Shown here: one piece after another, positions 1 through 4,413 of the stretch
Position numbering within the stretch: the first letter of the stretch is position 1
How the letters are laid out: each line of letters starts with the position of its first letter
Assembly (NCBI GenBank): GCA_030038715.1
Contig: JASHSO010000367.1
Span: 1 to 6,238 of the forward strand
From: Streptosporangiaceae bacterium
Lineage (GTDB): Bacteria; Actinomycetota; Actinomycetes; Streptosporangiales; Streptosporangiaceae
Direction of reading: 5' to 3'
DNA: 6,238 nucleotides
Program-made: the position numbers and the translations under genes
Notes under the pieces: generated by a model
Databases searched by the model: none
What the model was told of the DNA's origin: nothing
Seen by the model: the letters and a program-made list of their open reading frames with translations, nothing else

Positions 1-255
1 GCGCTCGGCGGCGCACAGCCGCTGCGCCCACCCCGGCGGCGCAAGATGCACAGCGCCGTCGATCACTACTGGCAGCCCGGCGAAGTCGGACGGCTCCCTG
101 ATCGAGCCGATTACCACTTCGACTGGCCAATCCAACCCCTCGGCCAGCGCGACCACTGCGGACGTCTTGCCAGTTCCCGGGCTGCCCCACAGCAGCACGG
201 GCACACCAGCGGAAACCGCAACCGCCAGCGCCTCAACCGCGACCGAGCTGTTCAC
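1..255 (-). CDS. MoxR-like AAA+ ATPase, N-terminal part (runs off left edge)
   Basis: The reading frame is open from a GTG at 255 down to base 1, giving 85 residues with no stop. Residues 24-31 read GSPGTGKT (bases 163-186), a textbook Walker A P-loop for ATP binding, preceded by the hydrophobic strand VPVLLW. Residues 50-63 contain GSIREPSDFAGLPV, resembling the 'PSDxxG' segment after the P-loop in MoxR-type AAA+ proteins. MoxR proteins are ATP-driven chaperones, often encoded beside von Willebrand factor A proteins and acting on metalloenzyme or complex assembly; any such partner would lie outside the window. I chose GTG 255 because AGGAGG sits 6 nt upstream. An in-frame ATG at 285 would add ten residues (MTDNGIRRTA) but lacks a clear ribosome binding site. 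Walker B, sensor and arginine-finger motifs are beyond the edge. AAA+ identity is secure; the MoxR subgroup is inferred. Confidence 0.85.
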   Translation of the reverse strand, partial: MNSSVAVEALAVAVSAGVPVLLWGSPGTGKTSAVVALAEGLDWPVEVVIGSIREPSDFAGLPVVIDGAVHLAPPGWAQRLCAAER

Positions 256-438
256 TGCCGTCCTCCTGATGCCATTGTCGGTCATCGGCGGAGTGGCTGC
301 GCTCAGCCGCCAGCGAAACCCGGCAGGCGGCGGTCGTCCGCTGGCGACGGCGCGCTAAGCGGGGAATACGCTGGTGGCCCCTGCCGTGACCGACGGCGGC
401 GACACTCGACAGCAGGACAGCACTCTGGTGGCCGTGCC
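256..438. other. Divergent intergenic region between ATPase and SDR genes
   Basis: This 183-bp stretch separates two genes transcribed away from each other, so promoters for both should lie in it. The only -10-like hexamer I see on the plus strand is TACGCT at 367-372, without a convincing -35 partner at the usual spacing. No strong inverted repeat or operator-like palindrome is evident. The SDR start at 439 has only a weak GGTGG (427-431) as a ribosome binding site. Confidence 0.4.
262..267 (-). promoter_or_regulatory. Shine-Dalgarno of the AAA+ ATPase gene
   Basis: The minus strand reads AGGAGG here, 6 nt before the GTG at 255. This decides the start in favour of GTG 255 over the in-frame ATG at 285, which has no purine-rich site in front of it. 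Confidence 0.7.
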
Positions 439-1212
439 GTGACCTCCTATCTCGATGACCTCTTCTCGCTGCGTGGCCAGGTAGCGGTCGTGACCGGCGG
501 TAGTTCCGGCATCGGCCGTGGTATCGCGCTAGCCCTCGGCCGGGCCGGCGCGACTGTGGTGGTTGTCGCCCGGAACCCCGGTCGCCTGCGGCAGGCGGTG
601 GCCGACCTGGAGGCGGCCGGGTGCAAGGCGGCGCACGTCGCTGCGGATCTCGGCGACCGGGCCGCCGTGCACGGTGCCGCAGACGCGGCACAGGAGCTGG
701 TCGGCCCGCCGGACATCCTGGTGAACTGCGCGGGGCTGAACTTGCGCCCGCCGCTGGCCGAGCTGACGGCTGAGCAGTGGGACGAGCTGCTCGCTGTCAA
801 CCTGACCGCGCCGTTCCTGCTCGGCCAGCGGTTCGGCCCGCAGATGGCGGCCCGCGGCTGGGGCAGGATCATCAACGTCACCTCCCAGCAGGCGGAACGC
901 GCGTTTGGCCGCAGCGGCGGCTACGGTGCGGCCAAGGGCGGCCTGGCGTCGCTGACCAGGTCGCAGTCCGAGGCCTGGGCCTCCCATGGCCTGTGCTGCA
1001 ACGCCATCTGCCCCGGTTTCGTGATTACTCCGCTGACCGCCGCGGCGGCCGCGGATCCTGTCCGCGTCGCGGCGCTGGCCGCACGGACCATGGTCGGCCG
1101 CAACGGCGTTCCCGAGGACTTCGCCGGCGCCGCAGTCTTTCTGGCTAGCCGGGCAAGTGACTACGTCACCGGCCAGATGATTCACGTGGACGGTGGCTTC
1201 TCGGCGACCTAG
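439..1212 (+). CDS. Classical SDR-family NAD(P)-dependent oxidoreductase
   Basis: This is a complete 257-residue short-chain dehydrogenase/reductase, the normal length for the classical subfamily, probably cytosolic. The cofactor motif TGGSSGIG is at residues 19-26, the NAG-type motif is NCAG at 96-99, and the catalytic tetrad is Asn121 (VNL), Ser149 (VTS), Tyr162 and Lys166 (YGAAK). Pro192-Gly193 follows the active site, and the C-terminus ends in the usual VTGQMIHVDGG strand. Arg45 after the second beta strand, with no acidic residue there, suggests NADP(H) preference. The opening (LFSLRGQVAVVTGG) and the layout resemble sugar-acid dehydrogenases such as gluconate 5-dehydrogenase and 3-oxoacyl-ACP reductase-like SDRs, but the substrate cannot be read from sequence. 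I chose GTG 439 because it gives the standard short SDR N-terminus; the frame stays open further upstream only as Arg/Gly-rich non-homologous sequence. The ribosome binding site is weak. The downstream gap to parC suggests a separate transcript. Confidence 0.9.
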   Translation: MTSYLDDLFSLRGQVAVVTGGSSGIGRGIALALGRAGATVVVVARNPGRLRQAVADLEAAGCKAAHVAADLGDRAAVHGAADAAQELVGPPDILVNCAGLNLRPPLAELTAEQWDELLAVNLTAPFLLGQRFGPQMAARGWGRIINVTSQQAERAFGRSGGYGAAKGGLASLTRSQSEAWASHGLCCNAICPGFVITPLTAAAAADPVRVAALAARTMVGRNGVPEDFAGAAVFLASRASDYVTGQMIHVDGGFSAT

Positions 1213-1256
1213 CGCTTCGGCCCGCGCCGAGGGTGAGTTGCACGAGGCGAAGCGCT
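1211..1256. terminator. Possible weak terminator hairpin after the SDR gene
   Basis: AGCGCTTCG at 1211-1219, which starts inside the SDR stop codon, is perfectly complementary to CGAAGCGCT at 1248-1256. The 28-nt loop is long, although CCC 1221-1223 could pair with GGG 1231-1233 inside it. There is no T-run. It may terminate the SDR transcript or may be chance pairing. Confidence 0.3.
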
Positions 1257-1283
1257 GTGCCGGTTTGCGCGTGCCGATGACGC

Positions 1284-1305
1284 GCCGCGCCGTGCGGCAC
1301 GCGGC
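1284..1305. repeat. Short inverted repeat in the parC upstream region
   Basis: GCCGC (1284-1288) pairs with GCGGC (1301-1305), and GTG (1292-1294) pairs with CAC (1298-1300). This gives a compact 8-bp bulged stem ending 23 nt before the parC start. In DNA this GC-rich such a structure may be coincidental. It could lie in the parC 5' leader. Confidence 0.25.
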
Positions 1306-1328
1306 AGCCGGCAGGCCGGGGCGGCACA

Positions 1329-3932
1329 ATGACGGTCATGGCCAGACGTACCACGACAGCAACCGGCCGCGGCGGGCGCGGGCGCGGACCAGCCGGCGAT
1401 AACGGCGTCCCTACCGACGAAGAGTTCGAGGAGAACATCGTCGACATCGATGTCACCGACGAGATGCGGGGCAGCTACCTCGAGTACGCGTACTCCGTGA
1501 TCTACCAACGCGCGCTCCCCGACGCCAGGGACGGCCTCAAGCCAGTGCAACGCCGGATCCTGTACCAGATGAGCGAGATGGGGCTGCGGCCTGACCGGCC
1601 GCACGTCAAGTGCGCACAGGTGGTCGGTGCGGTGATGGGCCGACTGCATCCGCACGGCGACGGCGCCATCTACGACGCGCTCGTGCGCATGCACCAGCCG
1701 TGGGCGATGCGGCTGCCGCTGATCGACGGGCACGGCAACTTCGGCTCGCCCGACGACGGCCCGGCCGCCTACCGGTACACCGAGGCACGGCTGGCCGCTA
1801 CGGCGCTGGAGATGACCGATTCGCTGGACGAGGACACCGTCGACTTCATCCCGAACTACGACGGCACGGCGACTCAACCGGAGGTCCTCCCGACCGCATT
1901 CCCGAACCTGCTGGTCAACGGCACGACCGGGATCGCCGTCGGGATGGCCACGAACATGGCACCGCACAACCTGGGCGAAGTCATCGCGGCCGCCAGACAC
2001 CTGATCGCGCACGAGGATGCCAACCTTGAGACGCTGATGCGGTTCGTGCCGGGGCCCGACCTGCCTACCGGTGGCAAGATCGTCGGCCTGGACGGCATCA
2101 GGGAGGCGTACGAGACCGGGCGCGGCACGTTTCGCACCCGGGCCACTGCGCGGGTCGAGAAGGTCACCCCGCGGCGGACCGGGATCGTTGTCACCGAACT
2201 GCCCTACGGCGTCGGCGCCGAGCGGGTCATCGCCCGGATCAAGGATCTGGTCCAGTCCAGGAAGCTGAACGGGATCGCTGACCTCAAGGACCTCACCGAC
2301 ATGCGGCACGGCCTGCGCCTGGTCATCGAGGTGCGACCCGGCTTCGTCCCCGAGGCGGTGCTCGACGAGCTCTACCGGCTGACTCCGATGGAGGACACGT
2401 TCGGCATCAACAACGTGGCCCTAGTGGACGGCCAGCCACGGGTACTCGGGCTGCGCGAGCTGCTGCAGATCTACGCTGACCACCGGATCGACGTGGTGCG
2501 CCGCCGAACCGCGTTCCGCCGGGCAAAGCGCGCCGAGCGGCTGCACCTGGTCGACGGCCTGATCGTCGCGCTGCTCAACATCGACGAGGTCATCCAGGTC
2601 ATCCGCTCGAGCGACGACGCGGCCGCGGCGAGAGAGCGGCTGATGGCAGTCTTCGACCTATCGCAGCTTCAGGCGCAGTACATCCTGGACACGCCGCTAC
2701 GCAGGCTGACTCGCTACGACAGGCTGGAACTCGAGCGGGAACGCGACACGCTCCAGGCGGAGATCGCGGAACTGACCGCTGTCCTGGATTCCGAGCAGCG
2801 GCTGCGCGAGCTCGTCTCGTCCGAGCTGGCCGCCGTCAGCGAGAAGTTCGCCACTCCGCGGCGCACGGTGCTACTGGAAGGCAGCGGCGCGACCCGCACT
2901 GCCGCAGTCCCGATGGAAGTCTCCGACGAGCCGTGCACGGTCCTGCTGTCCTCGGCAGGCCTGCTGGCTCGTACCGCGGCGCGCCCGCCGGCGTCGCAGG
3001 AAACCCTGCCCCTTGACGACGATGACGACGCAGCGGAACGGGGCGAACCGCCAGCCCGGCGCTCCGCCGGGTCGCCCGGCGACGGGCCGCGCGCCGCGCA
3101 CGACGTCCTGACCTCGGCCGTAACGTCGACGACGCGCGGGACCATCGGAGTACTGACCTCGGCCGGGCGGCTGCACCGGCTCGGCGTACTGGAGTTGCCC
3201 GCGCTGCCGCCGAGCGCACACTCCCCGGCGCTGTCAGGAGGCGCACCAGTCAGCGAGTTCGTCGCTCTGGCACCGGGCGAGACCGTGGTAGCGCTGGTCG
3301 CGGCCGACGCCGCCGGTGCCGGCCTGGCGCTCGGCACCGCGATGGGCGTGGTGAAGCGGGTAACGCCGGACTACCCACAGAACGCCGCGGATTTTGACGT
3401 GATCTCCCTCAGGGAGGGCGACCGGGTCGTGGGAGCGGTGCAGCTCGCCCGCGAGGACTGCGAGCTCACGTTCATCACCAGCGACTCCCAGCTGCTACGG
3501 TTCCCGGCATCCTCGGTCCGGCCGCAGGGCCGGGCGGCTGCCGGGATGGCCGGCATCAGGCTCTCCGCGCGGGCCGGCGTGGTCTGGTTCGGCGCGGTAG
3601 ACCCGCAAGCGGGGCAGCCCGACGGGCCCGTCGTGGTGACAGTCGCCGGCAGCGCAGGCCATTTGCCGGGGACGACCGCCGCGTCGGTGAAGGTAACGCC
3701 GTTCGCGGAGTTCCCCGCGAAGGGCCGGGCAACCAGCGGAGTGCGCTGCCATCGCTTCCTCAAGGGAGAAGACGTCCTGGTGCTGGCCTGGGCCGGCCCA
3801 GCGCCCGCTCGCGGGGCCACCGCGGCTGGCTCCCCCGTCGAGCTGCCACCTCCGGTCGGCCGCCGGGATGGCTCGGGCGAGCGGATCCGCCAGCCGCTCG
3901 CCGCGGTCGGCGGCACGGTGCCGTCGGTCTGA
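1329..3932 (+). CDS. parC: DNA topoisomerase IV subunit A (ParC-type)
   Basis: This 867-residue protein is the DNA-cleaving subunit of a type IIA topoisomerase, which acts with ParE to unlink daughter chromosomes. The N-terminal breakage-reunion domain spans about residues 30-520. It holds the YSVIYQRALPDARDGLKPVQRR signature (from Y55), HPHGD at 107-111, and the catalytic Tyr150 preceded by Arg149 (AAYRYTE), followed by GIAVGMATN. The C-terminal beta-pinwheel covers about 525-860 (SSAGLLART, TSAGRLHRL, GVVKRVTPDYP, VRPQGRAAAGMAGIRL). The GyrA box (QRRGGKG-like), needed for gyrase wrapping, is absent; this and the close resemblance to Streptomyces ParC support topoisomerase IV rather than gyrase. 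The protein is somewhat longer than I recall for Streptomyces ParC, because of a basic Gly/Arg N-terminal tail (14-20) and a low-complexity insert around 555-590 with five Asp at 563-567. The residue equivalent to E. coli GyrA Ser83 is Gly112; the acidic Asp87 equivalent is kept (Asp116). ATG 1329 has GGGG 7 nt upstream; ATG 1338 (MARRTTT) is an alternative. Confidence 0.93.
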   Translation: MTVMARRTTTATGRGGRGRGPAGDNGVPTDEEFEENIVDIDVTDEMRGSYLEYAYSVIYQRALPDARDGLKPVQRRILYQMSEMGLRPDRPHVKCAQVVGAVMGRLHPHGDGAIYDALVRMHQPWAMRLPLIDGHGNFGSPDDGPAAYRYTEARLAATALEMTDSLDEDTVDFIPNYDGTATQPEVLPTAFPNLLVNGTTGIAVGMATNMAPHNLGEVIAAARHLIAHEDANLETLMRFVPGPDLPTGGKIVGLDGIREAYETGRGTFRTRATARVEKVTPRRTGIVVTELPYGVGAERVIARIKDLVQSRKLNGIADLKDLTDMRHGLRLVIEVRPGFVPEAVLDELYRLTPMEDTFGINNVALVDGQPRVLGLRELLQIYADHRIDVVRRRTAFRRAKRAERLHLVDGLIVALLNIDEVIQVIRSSDDAAAARERLMAVFDLSQLQAQYILDTPLRRLTRYDRLELERERDTLQAEIAELTAVLDSEQRLRELVSSELAAVSEKFATPRRTVLLEGSGATRTAAVPMEVSDEPCTVLLSSAGLLARTAARPPASQETLPLDDDDDAAERGEPPARRSAGSPGDGPRAAHDVLTSAVTSTTRGTIGVLTSAGRLHRLGVLELPALPPSAHSPALSGGAPVSEFVALAPGETVVALVAADAAGAGLALGTAMGVVKRVTPDYPQNAADFDVISLREGDRVVGAVQLAREDCELTFITSDSQLLRFPASSVRPQGRAAAGMAGIRLSARAGVVWFGAVDPQAGQPDGPVVVTVAGSAGHLPGTTAASVKVTPFAEFPAKGRATSGVRCHRFLKGEDVLVLAWAGPAPARGATAAGSPVELPPPVGRRDGSGERIRQPLAAVGGTVPSV

Positions 3933-4025
3933 GCCACGCCGGATGCGGCCCGCTGAGGAGGCCAGACGGGACGCAGAATCAGCGTTCGGGCAGCGGCCAG
4001 GCCCGCCGCGCATGCTGCTTCCTGA

Positions 4026-4049
4026 CGGCGAGCCATCGGCGGCTCGCCG
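4026..4049 (+). terminator. 9-bp hairpin, parC terminator or leader structure
   Basis: CGGCGAGCC (4026-4034) and GGCTCGCCG (4041-4049) form a perfect 9-bp stem with a 6-nt loop (ATCGGC). It lies 93 bp after the parC stop and directly before the Shine-Dalgarno of the next gene. There is no T-run, though actinobacterial terminators often lack one. It could attenuate parC read-through or form a stem in the leader of the small gene; sequence alone does not separate these. Confidence 0.5.
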
Positions 4050-4051
4050 AG

Positions 4052-4058
4052 AAGGAGG
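4052..4058 (+). promoter_or_regulatory. Consensus Shine-Dalgarno of the small exported-protein gene
   Basis: AAGGAGG lies 6 nt before ATG 4065, within a purine run at 4050-4061. It is the best ribosome binding site in the window and is strong support that the short gene is translated. The upstream 9-bp stem ends only 2 nt before it. Confidence 0.85.
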
Positions 4059-4064
4059 AGGCTG

Positions 4065-4319
4065 ATGGTTTCCAGAACGGGAGCCAGGGTCCGGCGGCTG
4101 ATCATCACCGCGGCGATCGCAGGCGGGCTTGGCGCAGGGGCGACCGGCGTAGCGCTCGCCGCAACCAGCGGCGGCGGGACGGCGAGTACGACCTCGACCA
4201 ACCAGGCATCGACGACGTCAACATCGTCGTCGAACTCCACGTCGCCGTCCACCGGATCGAGTTCGGCGCCGAACGGCACACACCACTGCCTACACATGGG
4301 TAGTTCGAGCGGCTCGTAA
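4065..4319 (+). CDS. Small exported Ser/Thr-rich protein with HHCLHM tail, function unknown
   Basis: This 84-residue protein is not one I can assign to a named family. Residues 1-11 are basic (Arg at 4, 8, 10, 11), and residues 12-32 are a hydrophobic Ala/Gly/Leu/Ile stretch ending in ALA before ATS, a standard signal peptide with probable cleavage after Ala32. The two adjacent Arg are not in a convincing twin-arginine motif, and no lipobox Cys is present, so Sec export is likelier. The mature part of about 52 residues is mostly Ser, Thr, Gly and Asn, looks disordered, and could be O-glycosylated. It ends in a distinct patch, NGTHHCLHMG (70-79), with the protein's only Cys, all three of its His and a Met. 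Such a cluster could bind copper, zinc or another soft metal, but this is inference. An excellent ribosome binding site supports expression. It sits between the converging parC and parE genes, with a strong stem 10 bp after its stop. Confidence 0.75.
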   Translation: MVSRTGARVRRLIITAAIAGGLGAGATGVALAATSGGGTASTTSTNQASTTSTSSSNSTSPSTGSSSAPNGTHHCLHMGSSSGS

Positions 4320-4329
4320 CCGGGCCCGA

Positions 4330-4374
4330 ATCGGCGGGTGCCGTGCCGCCTGAGGCGGCACGGCACCCGCCGAT
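4330..4374. terminator. Bidirectional terminator, perfect 21-bp stem
   Basis: Bases 4330-4350 are fully complementary to 4354-4374, with a 3-nt TGA loop and no mismatch over 21 pairs. The stem is nearly all G/C. It lies 10 bp after the stop of the small exported-protein gene (plus strand) and 39 bp after the stop of parE (minus strand), the expected position for a shared terminator of converging transcripts. Neither side has a T-run, which is common for intrinsic terminators in actinobacteria. Confidence 0.85.
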
Positions 4375-4413
4375 CGGTGCAACGGTCTGGACGTCAACTG
4401 GTTCTCGGGCGCC

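Noticed and set aside
46..438. A 131-residue N-terminal extension of the SDR protein
   Set aside because: The frame is open, but the sequence is Arg/Gly/Pro-rich with no SDR homology and lies antisense to the well-supported ATPase gene over 46-255. The SDR fold begins normally from GTG 439.
386..442. An 18-codon reading frame starting at GTG 386 whose TGA overlaps the SDR start as GTGA
   Set aside because: It resembles a translationally coupled leader, but it has no good ribosome binding site, no recognisable content, and the overlap can arise by chance.
371..443. Two similar segments, 371-390 and 425-443, both reading CTGGTGGCC...TGCCGTGACC
   Set aside because: The match needs gaps and is short; in GC-rich intergenic DNA this is weak evidence for a direct repeat or operator.
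1238..1266. Possible parC promoter with TTGCAC (1238-1243) as -35
   Set aside because: The sequence at the expected -10 spacing is CGGTTT, which is a poor match, so no promoter can be called.
1209..2309. A 366-codon open frame on the minus strand across the start of parC
   Set aside because: It is antisense to highly conserved ParC sequence, and its translation is low-complexity Arg/Pro/Val/Gly without a domain. Long antisense frames are expected in high-GC DNA.
1329..3932. GyrA (DNA gyrase) as the identity of the large plus-strand gene
   Set aside because: There is no QRRGGKG-like GyrA box in the C-terminal domain, and the whole protein follows the Streptomyces ParC pattern. A gyrase assignment would need that box.
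4209..4233. Inverted repeat TCGACGACG / CGTCGTCGA with a 7-nt loop inside the small exported-protein gene
   Set aside because: It is explained by repeated TCG, ACG and GAC-type triplets in a Ser/Thr-rich coding stretch. Selection on RNA structure is not needed.
3371..4366. A 331-codon minus-strand open frame over the end of parC and the small gene
   Set aside because: It starts within the 21-bp terminator stem, is antisense to two supported genes, and contains no recognisable motif.
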